Assembly (NCBI GenBank): GCA_004194705.1
Contig: SADC01001289.1
Coordinates: 682,001 to 746,000 of the forward strand
DNA length: 64,000 nucleotides
Direction: 5' to 3'
Source: Ditylenchus dipsaci
Taxonomy: Eukaryota; Nematoda; Chromadorea; Rhabditida; Anguinidae
The notes under the pieces were generated by a model. That model did no database searches, had not been told where the DNA came from, and was given only the letters and a program-made list of their open reading frames with translations. The position numbers and the translations under genes are program-made. This document shows positions 24,301 through 34,943 of the stretch, piece by piece; positions within the stretch are counted from its first letter, which is position 1, and each line of letters starts with the position of its first letter.

Positions 24301-27300
24301 CGACTTTTGCGGATAAACCGAAGTTTGGCAGAAAAGGAGCAGAAAAAAGAAGGTATCCCAAGCCGGAGTGAAGGATGACAGCATTAAAAACTAAGTTAGT
24401 CGAACCTGTGACTTAGGCGATGCTTATATGAAGTTTGCAAATTCTCGTCCGAAAATCTTTGTCCGCAAGTTCTCGTCCGGAAACACGCATCCGCAGAATA
24501 TTGTGCGCAAGTCTGGCCAACCCGAATTTATTTACAGGAAATTGAACAAAGAAAATTTAAAAGTTGGTGTTAATTAATGCAATTTGAGCATGCAAATTTT
24601 AAAAAATGACTAAGATTCAATTGTTTTTTTGTTAATATAACAGCCTTTTTAATTTTAGGATCAAATAATGGAACAGCCCCTACACATGACTATGTTGACC
24701 TTAAGCAGCTTCTGCAGTCTTGGGACTCTTTGTCTGAGAACATATCCATCCCAACCAAATACCTGGATGAATCTGAAGAAGTGAGGCTTAAATGACCATG
24801 AAACTTGATAAGCACACCAATTTGCGAAACTTAAATTTGCGCAGGACCACCCTTATTTTGTCCAATTTCTTATCAATTTTTGTGTACGTTCGAAATTCGA
24901 ATTTGATTTATTATTCAACTTTCGACCGCTACTCATATAGATAGTTCTAGAGCCATGGAAGTAGGTTGAGTCGTCCGATCTGGAAATGTCGAGCAATGTC
25001 GAGTAGTAAACGATTCTTTATTTTGAAAAACATTCAAATGCAAACAAAAAATAGTTCGAAAGGTTCAAATTGTTTTACCCCGTCAAATTACTGATTTGCC
25101 CCGTCGAATTTAAATTTTTGGTGAGATACTGCAGTTAATTTTGCGGGAATCCGAATTTTATAGTCAAAAATGACTTGGATCGCTCAAAATCCACCCCAGA
25201 GTGGCCAGAAGCCCCTGAAAATTGGTTTTTTGGGGTTTACTAAAGGGGAGTGAACTTTTTGCAAAAATTTGATTGGGCGGATCAGAATTCCAGTCCGATC
25301 GGCTGAATCGCTCAGAATTTCACTCTGAACCATACTCAACTATCTTAAACAACCCTAAACCATCCAAACTGCTCCAGACCAGTATTTAACTACCCTAAAT
25401 CAGTGCTTAGGGCGGTTTAAGATGGTTGAGAATTATTCAGAGTGAAATTCTGAGCGATTCAGCCGATCGGACTGAAATTCTGATCCGCCCAATCGAATTT
25501 TCCAAAAACTTTACTCCCCCTTTGTTAAACACCCAAAAAGCAACTTTCATGGACTTCTGGCCACTCTGGGGTGGGACTTTGAGCGATCCAAGTCATTTTT
25601 GACTATAAAATTCGGATTCCCGCGAAATTTACTGCTGTATCTCACCGAAAATTCAAATTTGACAGGGTAAATCAGTAATTTGACGGGTTAAATGAGTATT
25701 TTGCTCAAAATTCAAATTTGACGGGGTAAAAAATTATTTGACGGGGTAAGTCAGTAATTTGACGAGTGAAATTAGTTACAGCCAATTCGAAAACATTATT
25801 GACAAAATTATGGTGGTCTCGCGCAAATTCAAATTTAGCAAATTGCTATGCTTATCAAATTTTTTGGTCCTCTGATCAATTTTGCAACCATCTTCAAATA
25901 TATTTTTAGACAGAGCTGGAAAAATTCTTGCAGCCATCGTGTGCCATTGCAAGCACTCCAAATCAAGAAGCTTGCTGGAAAGTTTAGAGGTATTTCATTT
26001 TTAGCTTCTTTATAAAACAATGCAATTTTTCAGATAGTCACTGATTTCCTAGTGCTCCGAGCCAAAGATCAGTACTCCAAGCCTACTGAAGTAGGCAATA
26101 ACTTTTTAAATTCAAAGTACCGTATATCCTCCAAAAGTAAATAGCCTTGACTTTGAGGGTCTGTATCTCGGAGCAGAGGTAATATTTCGCAAAGCTGTTC
26201 ATTGTATTTTCTTAACTCTCACGAGCTCTACCTCTACCGAGTTTTGATGAGCAACCTTTTTGGAAAATCGGAGTATAGCTTGATCCTTGATTATGCGTCG
26301 AATGGCCTTGTGCTATTTTTTTGGTTTTCTCTTTTTTCGAGTTCATTAAATTTCTCAAATTTTTCGTTTTTTACTTAGTTCACAAAAAAGATGAAACCCA
26401 AAAAAGCCATTTGCCGCAGAATCGAAAATTAAGAGACCAAGCTACCCTCCGATTTTCCAAAAAACTTGCTATGAAAAGTTATTTATTAAAATTTAGGCCT
26501 AAAAAATGTTTTTACAGTCAGCCTCGATTAAAAGACACCCGAAAAATGAGCCACTTTGGTTGTCTTTGACTAAAATTCAGTCAAATTAAACCCCCGATTT
26601 AATGACACCCTCGATTTAACGACACTTTCAGTTAAATCAAAGGCTTACTGTACCAGTAAAGAATAAGCAATTACTTCATCGTATTATAAAACTAGCTGTT
26701 TCAAATACTTTTAGTCACGTGACATAAACTTTTTTTTTGAATCCAACTTCTATTTGTTTAGAATTTCACGTCAAAATCTTATTTTTAGCATCAAAAATAT
26801 AACTTTTTCAAAAATACTTTAAAATGTCATTATTTTCAAAACTTTACTTACGAGCTTGATTTAAGCTATCTTATAAAAAATTGCTAGCTCGAGTTTTTCG
26901 CAAAAACATTAACAAGAACATTCCGAAAATTTTAAAAAATAAACTTATGTGCCTCCCATCCCACCGGGAATTCCATCCAGCCGTTCCATTGGTTGTTTAT
27001 TACAGCCTTTGAAGCCGAAAAAATTACATGTTTACAATTTCATTCCTCATGCAACCACAATGACTTTTGCTTGAAAAAGAAAATAGGAAGACAAAATGTG
27101 GAAGTAGTAATCTTTATGGAGTTCTGCCGACCAATAAAAACCCACCAACCAAAAACCCTCCAAATCCTGCCTTTGAGCCATGAACAAAGATAGGCTTTGT
27201 TACTCTCTTTCTTTCTGATTAATTACTTTCCGCGGGCTGGGAAAATGAGGAACAAATGAAGATGGCTTGTACTCATTTGGCTTTTTTAAATTCTGTATTA

Positions 27301-30300
27301 GGTTGCTCAGAGAGTTGGTGAAAAAAATGTAAGCAGTGAGACTGAAAATGACTAAGAGTTCATACCAGTGCTTAGTTTAGTACCATTGTGGTTGGTTCTG
27401 GAGTGCCACATGCTCTTCTTTTCCTTTTTTTTCGGCACCCAAAATCTTTTTTTGTTTTTAAAAATTTAGTAGAAACGTTTCTTTTACGTCAAAAGAACAT
27501 AGGGGCAAAGGGGCGTAAACCACCCCCTTCCCTGTCAGATTTTTCCTTTTCGATGCCTCTCGTCAGATTTTTTTCAAAGTGGTATAGGTAAATATCTTCG
27601 AAAATTTGAAAAACAGTGTAGGTAAAATGGCCAACATGGTCTGGTGCCCCCCACCCCGTCAGAAAATTCTGGCTACGCCTCTGAAGCACTGGATAAAATA
27701 ACCTTTTTTCTTCAAAAATGGGTCAGCTCTCCCTGTTTTTACTCAGACATCCTGTTTTGACCTGCGTTAGTTACCCCTTCATGTTTTGGCTTGGTCCCCT
27801 TGTTCATTTTCTTGACTGAGATTTAGCCCAGCATATTTGACTACATTTTTTATGATGAATGATTTCAGCATCTTTTTATTTTCTGCAGCCTACCGAATAC
27901 AAAATCTTTAGTACGCATGCTTCTTTCAAAAAAAATTAGAACTTGATTCTACGTTGCTTTGCAAAGTTAGGCAGGCGGAAGGGATTGAGGGTTGTTTTGT
28001 TTGAACAGCAGAAGTACCAGTTTTTCATACACGTGTTAGCATAGGCGTACACAGGATTGCAAAAAATTTCCTGACGGGAGGGGCGAATACTAGGGTTGGC
28101 CAATGGCATTAATACCAGTATTAATACCGGTATTGATACCCGTATTCTATAAATAAAAGACAGGATGTGGATAGTAATATTGGTTAAAAATGTTTTTTTG
28201 AAAGGGACCAAGTTAAAAAAAAAGTTTTCAGAAAATCTTCAAAAAATTCGAAAATTTCAAGTTTTTCGTACGATATGTATGCGTATACGCGGATAGTATA
28301 TGATATTATGCGAATAGTATGCGCAAATAGTGTATCGTACAAAAAAAAGATGTAATAAATTCGCATTTTTTGACTTTTATGACTTGGTCCCCCATCTTAA
28401 CCATTTGGTAACAAAATACCGAAAAATACCGGTTTTCGTATTAATACCGGGAAAAACAAAATATCGGTATTTTGCCCAACCCTAGCTAATACGGCTGAAA
28501 AGTCTAAAAAATCCTGACGGGAGGTGCTAGTCCTTATTAAAAAATCTTGACGAATGGGCTATAACCCGGCTAGCCCCACCCTGGTTGGCGTACCCAGGTG
28601 AGGCTACGCCAATCCGTGTTATAAATGCATGAATTTGTTTTTCTAAATTATCTTTTTTCACTATTTTTAAGCATCTTAATCCATTATTGTTATATTGACC
28701 TATACTAAAAACAATTGCACAATAACCTTAATATCCAGTAGTGCTTTTCATTGCTGCCTATATTGCTCTTGTTCTTCACATCTGTTTTTGTAGTACTATT
28801 AGTAGCAGTAAAAAGAGAGCGTAAACAACATCTGCTGGTTGGTCACAAGTGGGTTTGAATGCTTCTTCTTCTCTTGTTGTTATCTTCAACCACAAAAGCA
28901 ATTTTGTGTGCTTAATGTGTTTATTGTTACTTTTCTCCCGGAACAATCTGTTTTCCCTCTTCTGCTTTCTCTTTTTTATATTTTGATAATATGTACAATA
29001 TTTGCCTGCTTATTATTTGTGTTTTATTGAATGAGTCTGACTTCCACACTGGTTGTCAAATTATTTTTCATCCGCTCACTCATAATCTGCGGTTCCTCTG
29101 CTTTTCCAAGAAATATGATCTCCCTAAGGGATTTGCGCCCTGCTGAATACTAGGGTCATTGCGCTTTGAATATTGTTTATAATCAGACGCTTCTGTTAAC
29201 CATTGCTATTCTTATAAATTTGCATAATATAATTGTGGTACTGACCACCCCGTCCGTCACCGTCCTATTTTTTTGATCGCCGTCCTGCATTTTTATGAGA
29301 TTTTTTTTATAGCGGACTGCTTACTTTATTTTACATTATAGAATGAGTTTTTATTTTTATACCTTATTTTCGGGTGACCGTTCATGTTTCCTTTCATTTT
29401 TTTCAAAAAATGGGTCATCCTATTTTTCCAACTTTTTTGTAAATGTTCATGGAAAATCAGGACAGACCCATTTCTTGAAATAAAAATGAAAGGAAATATG
29501 GACGGTCACCCAAAAAAAGATATAAAAAAACTGATTATATCATCTTAAATGAAAACGAGCAATTCGCTATGATAAATCTGATGAAAATGCAGGACGGCGA
29601 AGAAAAACGACGAAAAGAACGACGACGGACGGTGCGGTCACTATGGTTAAGGCTAAATTTCGGTATAACAACGCCGAGGTTGAAGATAAAAGCCCTTTTT
29701 ATAGGAAGTACGGCAGAATATAGCAATTTTGTAAATAAAAATGTATGAACATAAAAACAAAGCAAGAAAAAAGCTAAAAAATCATTTCTTATCTCTTTGC
29801 ACTACCTTATTTAATTGCTTTTCGGCATATTTGATCCACTATTTATTCATTTATTATAGGTAAGAGGAGGACCCAAAACAGCATTAATCGTTTATGCCAC
29901 ACAAACCTGCTCTCTGCTATACCAAGAAGCTTTTTTGGTGACTTACAGAAGCTTTGTTTCTTCCAAAGAGCTGATAAAGAAACTGATCACAAGGTAAATA
30001 TTTACTAATCCCAATTAGTAACAATAAATTTTTTACAGATATCTCTACATGAATTCAGTAGCTAGTCGAGAGCAAAAAACAGCATCTCAAGAACAAAAGG
30101 CAGCTAGACAAACTTTTTCTCTGCTAGTCAGGGTGGTTCACGAGCTATGCACTATTGAATTAACTAGAGAGCTGGTGACAACGGTCACTTCTTTTGTCTA
30201 CAAGTTGATCAGGGCTGGAAACTATGACTTTGCAAGGATATTAAGGTAATTGGAGCTTTGTAAAAAAATTTAGTTTTCAATATTCAGGCGTCGATTGATA

Positions 30301-32779
30301 GAAAGAATAGAAGAGAAGTCAATGAACACAAGACCTTATTCTGCTTATTACTCTGATGCACTATCAGGATCTGCAAAACAGTAAGTAATATCAACTAAAT
30401 TAGGTGTCAGTTTTTGAGTTATTCAACCTGCATAACCTGCAGACTTGTTGCTAGTACAAAATCCGGTGCAAATAGTGCCCCAAACAGGTCCCCCTGTTGA
30501 TTTTTTCCATATTTTGCCTTGATACTCTCTGTTGTTTTTTAACGCTTTTATAATTGATAACATTAAGGCAAAATTCTGCACCAGCGCCACAAATAATTTA
30601 TATTTTGCTCCCTGTGGCTTTTTTCAGTGTTCCAGCTTTTTGAGAGTGAAGACCATGAAAAACTACTTTACCTTTAATCCGTCAAAAAGCGGATTTTTCA
30701 GCAAGAGCATTTTTGAAAAGGAATCCTTTAATATCGTGATAGTTATGACTAAAAAGTGGTTTTATACAAAAACCTTTAAAGCAATACCTAATCACATCAC
30801 TTTATTGTATGACATCTCAAAATTTTGATTGAAAAATATTGAAACATCAAATAAAACCCCCACAGTAAAAAAAAATATTTTCAAAAACTGTTTTAAAAAT
30901 ACTGAATTTAGTGTTCCATCAATCTTCGAGTTCCGATCTTCTGTGCTTGCCAAGCAAATTACTGCTCTAGATGCCGAGTTGTTTAATAAAATTGAGGTGA
31001 CTATAAACACCGTGTTTTTTCATGAAGACTCATCACAAAAGTTTTAGCCCGCTGAGATGTTGTGGTGGGCAGAAGACCAAAATGAATTAAAAAGCCCCAA
31101 TGTTGTCACCTTTACTGTAAGTATTTGTAAGAAAATTCGGGAATCTTTATGAAAATTTCTATGAAATTCTTGCTTGCAGGAGCACTTCAACAGAGTTTCC
31201 TACTGGTTCGCACCCAAGTCATTTCTCAGCCTTCCCAAAGAACGAGAGAAAAATATTTGTTAAAATTTATCAAAATTATGAAGGTTAGTTTATTTGCCAA
31301 ATTGACCTTATTTTTTATTATTAAAAATGAATAAATTCCAGCAACTGCGAAAGATGGGCAATTACAACAGCTATTTGGCCATCCTGTCAGCATTGGATTC
31401 TGGTCCACTGCGTAGATTAGACTGGACCAAGAGTTTGAAGGACCAATTGGCTGAACACGCTGAGGTTATGGAAAGCTCACACTCCTTTAGAAACTATCGA
31501 AAATTGTTGTCGGAAACGGCTCCTCCCTGTCTTCCTTACGTGTAAGTTTTTAAAATTAATTTTTCAACATAAGAAAAAATTCCGACAGCTTGTCTTTCAA
31601 TTTATTTTATTACTAAAAAATCTCTGACTGACACTTCCTCCCTCCTTTTTCCTTGATCAGAAATAGTTTTTTTTTACATTGTGTATTTGACCAATATATT
31701 CTCTTTAAAACTGCGCTTAAGGTATCGTGTAGTTCATCTCACTGGGTGAAATTTTTGTTGGGAATTTGGCTGGAGGTTTTTGACGAAAAATAAGTTAGAA
31801 CATAGTGCCAAGAACAATATTTTCAACAAGAATGGGGAACGGTAATGATAGAGTCAAGACTTCAAGTTAAAATTGTTGATGCCTTGATCATAGAGTGGTG
31901 GCTAAACCTTGGGGTTGTGAAACGAGCATATTCTCGAGCATATGCTCGAGCAGATCGGTGAATTTCCAGCATTTTTTTTCAAATTTTTCTTATTGAAATA
32001 ACAATACAGAGATATATATGCTCAGCCTACAGTCAACCTTCGAAAAAGAACTCAATTCAACTGTAAAGTTAACTGTACGGCCATAGTTAACGGTCAGAAT
32101 ATGTTGAGCGTATGCCCGAAAAAGGGCAAATGCTCGAGCATATTCTCAAAATAAATCTGCTCGAGCATTTTCTTAAATAACGGGTGAAAGCGGTTAAGGA
32201 AATAGTGGTCTAATTTCGGGTCTAGAAATATGTTTTCAAAAAATCAAAAAATTTGAACAAGAATATTGCTGCTGCTCACCTTAAACCGTAGTTGCTTCCA
32301 ATTTTTTCCAAAAACGAAGTAGGCAAGTTTGAAGCGCGGTTAGCCTCACCCAAACTTCATATAGATCAAGCAAAAAATAGTTTATAAATTTTTATTTTTC
32401 ATTAATTTATTTTTAGCGGTCTAATCCTGCAAGATCTCACATTTGTGCACGTAGGCAATCCAGACCGCTCTTTTTCAAATAGTGAAACAAAGAATGGCAG
32501 CACAGAAAAAGGGAAAAATCTTATAAACTACGGCAAAAGATGGCAGCAATTTGCCATTCTGGACAATATACGAAGATTTAAAACATGGTTCGTCCACTGA
32601 AAACGTTTTCTTATGAAATGATATGATTTAAAAATTACAGGCCATATGATATTCAACGAGATGACAAAGTATTACGTGTATTTGACGACTTCAGCAACTA
32701 CCTTCAAGAAGAGGAGACCTGGACACGGTCTTTTGAGATCAAACCTAGGACTGTTAGACCCACAAGACTCAATCAATAA
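12386..32779 (+). CDS. RAPGEF1: C3G-like Rap/Ras guanine nucleotide exchange factor (spliced)
   Basis: C3G activates Rap1-type GTPases by GDP/GTP exchange. Proposed exons: 12386-12478 (tentative start, basic MSAKMRRILPRLK), 17287-17496, 18519-18895, 18943-19162, 20991-21253, 21962-22067, 22116-22277, 22763-22851, 23113-23156, 24659-24780, 25910-25981, 26034-26090, 29860-29993, 30039-30245, 30288-30380, 30912-30996, 31048-31116, 31180-31283, 31342-31541, 32417-32587, 32641-32779. Phases agree at every join. The model is about 1,005 residues; vertebrate C3G is about 1,080. The 17.3-18.7 kb exons match C3G's N-terminal helical region (LRYLQEVI, then LFNWLDDQIYENF). The middle is acidic and disordered. 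The REM domain runs from VRGGPKTALIVYAT to LIRAGNYDFARILR. The CDC25 domain shows ALDAELFNKIE, NSYLAILSALDSGPLRRL, PPCLPYVGLILQDLTFVH and KRWQQFAILD, and ends in EIKPRT as C3G does. Exon 31180-31283 lacks one base in the A run at 31,249-31,253. I found no PPxLPxK Crk-binding motif. Catalytic identity is strong; the 5' end and middle exons are inferred. Confidence 0.88.
12907..13957. other. Probable intron of the C3G-like gene, no repeat recognised
   Basis: AT-rich sequence between candidate 5' exons. A splice-bounded fragment near 13,420-13,480 could be coding but has no support. Confidence 0.35.
13958..14366. mobile_element. Fold-back MITE, GGCTCTATATGTGTTTG ends
   Basis: GGCTCTATATGTGTTTG (13,960) pairs with CAAACACATGTGGAGCC (14,349-14,365). 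Inner motifs are TTGCCTTGGTTCACCCTGTG and CAACAGGGGGGACCAAGGCA. Family of 8,610-8,912. Confidence 0.75.
14767..15002. repeat. Inverted repeat, CACTGGAATATACC ends
   Basis: GCCACTGGAATATACC and GAGCTACTGGAATATACCC on the left match GGTATATTCCAGTAGC and GAATTCCAGTAGC on the right. The centre has several GTAGGCTTAGGC units. Small fold-back element. Confidence 0.65.
15003..16284. other. Probable intronic sequence, no feature recognised
   Basis: AT-rich throughout. The frames at 15,350-15,547 and 15,473-15,709 overlap on opposite strands and lack coding character. Confidence 0.35.
16285..16704 (-). CDS. GC-rich minus-strand open frame, unrecognised (downstream part)
   Basis: About 140 open codons on the minus strand, GC-rich against an AT-rich surround, with codons mostly starting in G or A and ending in C or G. 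It includes LTEMGPGDMTRGRVK, ITDAGSGEVGPKKMAVLDAE and KALLNSGDWIPAAHA. The last 40 codons (after TSNKKKKEE) lose this character and may be intron. The plus-strand frame here (16,381-16,749) begins with a leucine-rich stretch like a signal peptide, but its codon pattern is poorer, so I read it as a shadow. I do not recognise the family. Confidence 0.4.
   Translation of the reverse strand, partial: WRLRVMTEGDVFMVLTEMGPGDMTRGRVKLMEGMITDAGSGEVGPKKMAVLDAEVKLDGGSKALLNSGDWIPAAHAVDDPTSGAQHEYGWLFRTSNKKKKEESPVESHCMLCCSACTGNKLLLAKACVDGAQAYKTLIF
16751..16921 (-). CDS. GC-rich minus-strand exon, unrecognised (upstream part)
   Basis: On the minus strand an AATCTAG acceptor precedes exactly 57 codons, LANEMLCAILELEANYMVLK through RQVLGEGAEAQ, ending at a GTTAGTAAG donor. 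The peptide looks helical, of armadillo or HEAT type in feel, but no family is claimed. The join to 16,285-16,704 is out of phase by one base, as at several places in this window. It lies inside the proposed first intron of the C3G-like gene on the opposite strand. Confidence 0.4.
17491..17905. mobile_element. Short CCCCGTCAAATT element at the 5' end of a C3G intron
   Basis: The left end GGCTGTAAGTACTTTC followed by CCCCGTCAAATTA matches the ends of the 10,883 and 25,783 copies. The right end is GACGGGGTGAAACGATTTCAGCC. The flanks TAGTCAAA and TGGTCAAA look like an 8-bp target duplication with one change, though two bases (GC) separate the left flank from the repeat. The donor GTAAGT of C3G exon 17287-17496 falls within its first bases. 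Confidence 0.7.
17975..18115. repeat. GGCGTACGCAGG repeat end
   Basis: CAGTGGCGTACGCAGGAATT followed by a G-rich run and ATCTGATGGGGGAGGG resembles the widespread CAGNGGCGTAGCCAGG transposon terminus. Others lie near 27,660-27,685 (inverted), 28,042, 28,585, 51,338 and 51,480 (inverted). It is inside a C3G intron. Confidence 0.5.
20050..20110 (-). repeat. tRNA-like (SINE head) sequence
   Basis: On the minus strand, TGGTGTAGTGGCAGTGAGC resembles an A box and TGTTCGAATCCGCC a B box, about 50 bases apart. I cannot fold a full tRNA with a credible anticodon arm, so a tRNA-derived SINE or a dead tRNA is more likely. It lies within a C3G intron. Confidence 0.35.
20642..20876. mobile_element. mariner-like MITE
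   Basis: Ends TTAGGTCGTGTCAAAAGTTC and its exact complement, flanked by TA on both sides, as expected for Tc1/mariner insertion. The arms are near-perfect over about 100 bp. A second copy starts at 63,835 and runs off the window, and a related relic lies near 51,600-51,740. Confidence 0.85.
22502..22612. mobile_element. Variable-palindrome MITE, degenerate (C/G-rich palindrome)
   Basis: TACCGTATTTACTCTAATAG opens it. Three further CTCTAAT units follow, each with a GTAGCCCC-like half-site, then TATTCCCCCCTAGGAGGGGA. Family membership is by the left end and layout. The rest is lost. Confidence 0.55.
22870..23060. mobile_element. Fold-back MITE with CCTTGGTGCCCCTGTTG
   Basis: GGGCCCATTTTTGACCTTGG pairs with CCAAGGCTCAAGATGGGCCC. 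The core has AGAGTATACCAGCTCAAACA and a loose complement. It lies in the C3G intron between exons 22763-22851 and 23113-23156. Confidence 0.75.
24215..24530. repeat. TTTGCGGAC repeat array with inverted partner
   Basis: Six TTGCGGAC-type units lie at 24,234-24,315. Four GTCCGCAAG-type units lie at 24,450-24,512. The ends AATTTGTACA... and TGGCCAACCCG are loosely inverted. Probably a MITE with many subterminal protein-binding repeats. It is in a C3G intron. Confidence 0.6.
24793..25875. mobile_element. ACCATGAAACTTGATAAGCA MITE carrying an inserted CCCCGTCAAATT element
   Basis: Outer arms are the same as in the uninterrupted element at 34,944-35,302. Here a 722-bp CCCCGTCAAATT element (25,062-25,783) sits inside and is flanked by AGTTCGAA and AATTCGAA, an 8-bp duplication with one change. 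The 34.9-kb copy reads CAATTCGAAAAC at this point and serves as the empty site. Confidence 0.8.
26118..26275 (-). mobile_element. Variable-palindrome MITE fragment
   Basis: TACCGTATATCCTCCA followed by TTGACTTTGAGGGTCTGTAT and CTCACGAGCTCTACC matches the reverse strand of the family interior. No private palindrome survives. It starts 28 bases after C3G exon 26034-26090. Confidence 0.55.
26512..26654. mobile_element. pogo-like MITE remnant
   Basis: ACAGTCAGCCTCGATTAAAA at the left and TTACTGTA at the right, with repeated CTCGATTTAA and GACACCC units inside, match the window's CAGTC-A-x-CTCGATA family. It lies in the C3G intron. Confidence 0.55.
26655..28082. other. C3G intron, mostly unassigned
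   Basis: AT-rich sequence. A G/C-rich patch at 27,500-27,690 contains CCGTCAGATTTTTC units and ends TGGCTACGCCTCTG, the inverted CAGAGGCGTAGCCA transposon terminus. No exon recognised. Confidence 0.4.
28091..28484. mobile_element. hAT-type MITE with AATACCGGTATT repeats
   Basis: It starts TAGGGTTGGCCAA and ends TTGCCCAACCCTA. The flanking octamers GCGAATAC and GCTAATAC are an 8-bp target duplication with one change. Both ends are packed with GGTATTAATACC-type palindromes, typical of hAT subterminal repeats. No transposase. In the long C3G intron. Confidence 0.85.
29235..29647. mobile_element. Fold-back MITE, GACC-CCGTCCGTC ends
   Basis: TGTGGTACTGACCACCCCGT pairs loosely with GGACGGTGCGGTCACTATGG. 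The inner arms (GGTGACCGTTCATGTTTCCT and AGGAAATATGGACGGTCACC) are well matched around a centre near 29,430. The block 47,424-47,612 shares its GCGGTCACTATGG end. Confidence 0.75.
31930..32180. repeat. CTCGAGCATATGCTCGAG-rich inverted repeat
   Basis: CATATTCTCGAGCATATGCT and AATGCTCGAGCATATTCTC style units lie at both ends around CAGTCAACCTTCG/GTTAACTGTACGG. A relative with GAGCAAATGCTTGGGCATAC lies at 53,640-53,730. In the C3G intron before exon 32417-32587. Confidence 0.55.
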
Positions 32780-32907
32780 GTCTATTTTTGCTAATGTATA
32801 TTTTCTAATATGAAATTATCGGTCAAACGTTTTATAGTATTTTAAGCCAATAAGAAGAAGTTTGACCGAAACCTGAAAAAACAAATCTCATAAGGTAAAG
32901 CATAGAG

Positions 32908-33150
32908 GCCGTATACTAGCAGAGAACATTTTTTGCCTTGTTTCCGCCTGTTGTTAAAAATCGTTGAGCAGAATGGCAAAATCAGGCTTTTCGATCGTGT
33001 CAACAACTCAATTGGAATTCTCAATAAGTAATATGGATATGAATAGTGAAGCTAATAATACAAATATACAAAAAATAAAATAAATAAAATAAAAATGAAA
33101 AAAACAACAGGGGGACCAAGGCAAAAATTCCTTTGCTAGTATATGGTCAG
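32908..33150. mobile_element. Fold-back MITE, GGCCGTATACTAGCA ends
   Basis: GAGGCCGTATACTAGCA pairs with TGCTAGTATATGGTC. Inside are TTGCCTTGTTTCCGCCTGTT and CAACAGGGGGACCAAGGCAA. The inner motif is shared with the 8,610 family but the outer end is different. It lies 129 bases after the C3G stop. Confidence 0.7.
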
Positions 33151-34943
33151 CATGAACTGTTGAAAATATAAGCCCCTAAAATTCTTTTTTGATTTTATTA
33201 TTTTACCACTTTTTCCGGTACGCTGATGACCGAAAGGAAACACATATCCTAGGTTTCGACCACAAAATTCTATTTTTTGGATGCCTTGGCTTCCAAGCTA
33301 ATTTTGAAATATTTTAAAAATCTAACAAAAGTCACCTTGGGGACCAAACCATTCATAGGTAGCTATGTTTTTTCGTATTCAGAGTCATGAAAAACATTTG
33401 AAAAAATTCGAAAAAAAAATCTGTGGTGGTAATTCTACAGTTTGCGCTTCACCTTGTGAGCAGAATTGTCGAAGCCTCGATATTTTCGAAGCCTCGACTC
33501 GAACCGAAGCTCGAAAAAATGACTAGAAAGTTTTTTTGTTCATTCCTTGAAACTCGGAAAGAGGACTCAAAATTTTTTGCGAGGCCTCGAGATTCGAAAA
33601 AAGGCCTCGATAAAATCGAAAATTTTCAAGTTTTCGAGTCCAAAACCCGAAATCGAGGCTTTGACTCAACAACTCTACTAGTGAGACTAAACTTTAAGAT
33701 AAATACAAAAAATTTTTTGATCATGATTATTTACTAAAATATGTATATTCTGCCTATTTTTGATTTTACAAGATATTAACTTAAGCAAAAGTCAGTTCCA
33801 AAAAGAAAAATTTATAGGACCAAATATTTGTAGATTTTTATTTACTTTAATAACAAAAATATATCTGTCCTGGTGAAATTTTTGCTTGTTCCTCTCTATC
33901 TAGCAATATTTGTTTTCATAAAATTTATTTTTGTTCAGGGTTTTAAATGAATCTCATGTTATTTTTAAATTACGCAATTTATGACTGTATTTATAAAATG
34001 CATTAAAACAATAAAGATATTATTCAATATTTAAAACACATAAAAACACTTACATTAAAAAATATTTTTTATTGTTACTAACAATTTACTTGTAGCACTA
34101 GGCGATGGTGTTCAGCTCAAGGACACTCCAAAAATAAATATGTGTTTGAGAACTTGTTTTATGTATTAGACACCTATTTTTCTTCTCATTGTCACACAAA
34201 AATTTACATTACCATAAAAAAATGAGCTACATTGATTGGCAATATTTTTGCTAGTAAGCTGAGTATTTATGAGGCATGCAAAAAGAGAGAGTCATTCGAG
34301 AATTCTTCAAAAGGTAATCTTAGTCTTTTTATTAGTAAAGTTTTTGACTAAGACTTTGACTATATTCCAATTTTTAAGTTAACTTAATTAAGTTCTTATG
34401 CTAAGATTTAAATTTTCCTTGTATTTGATAATAATCCTTGAATTTCGGATCTTTGAAATTCAAAAAATTTATTCAAAAATTTGAAAAACCAGCTACCTAA
34501 TTTTTCTCTGATAGTAGCTCCCTCCCTGGAGAAAGGTTTAAAAATAGTAGCCCTCCTGAAAATCGGCCTCTCAAGGCCGATTCGCTCCCTTCTTATTGTA
34601 GATTTTGCTCCTATTTTTCAGCCCTCGACTTTTTTCGTTTTACTCACTTTTGGGGTTTGGCGGGTTTTTGTCTCATTGACTATATTTTTTTAGAAATAAC
34701 TCAAAATTACCACCATCATTCTGACTCATGATTAGATCCACCGAAAAAACTGTAGAATTTTTCGTATATTACTAGAGAAATCCCAGTTGCGTCCAGTATT
34801 GAGTCTACTGATTCAGAATAAGTGGTCATTCCGAGTCGTTTGAAAAAAAATTAATTGGACAAAAACATTCCAAATCTCCTCGTCTTTTCCAAGTCAGCAA
34901 AAAAAAATTATTTAGAGGCGTTTTTTTCTAAATGTCCACACTT
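33151..34943. other. Intergenic between the C3G-like gene and asparagine synthetase
   Basis: At 33,460-33,680 there is a CCTCGA/TCGAGG-rich fold-back (GTCGAAGCCTCGATATT and ATCGAGGCTTTGACTCAACA). The stretch 34,490-34,700 has CTGATAGTAGCTCCCTCCCT and later TATTGTAG, a possible worn variable-palindrome MITE. The rest is AT-rich with no gene seen. Confidence 0.45.
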
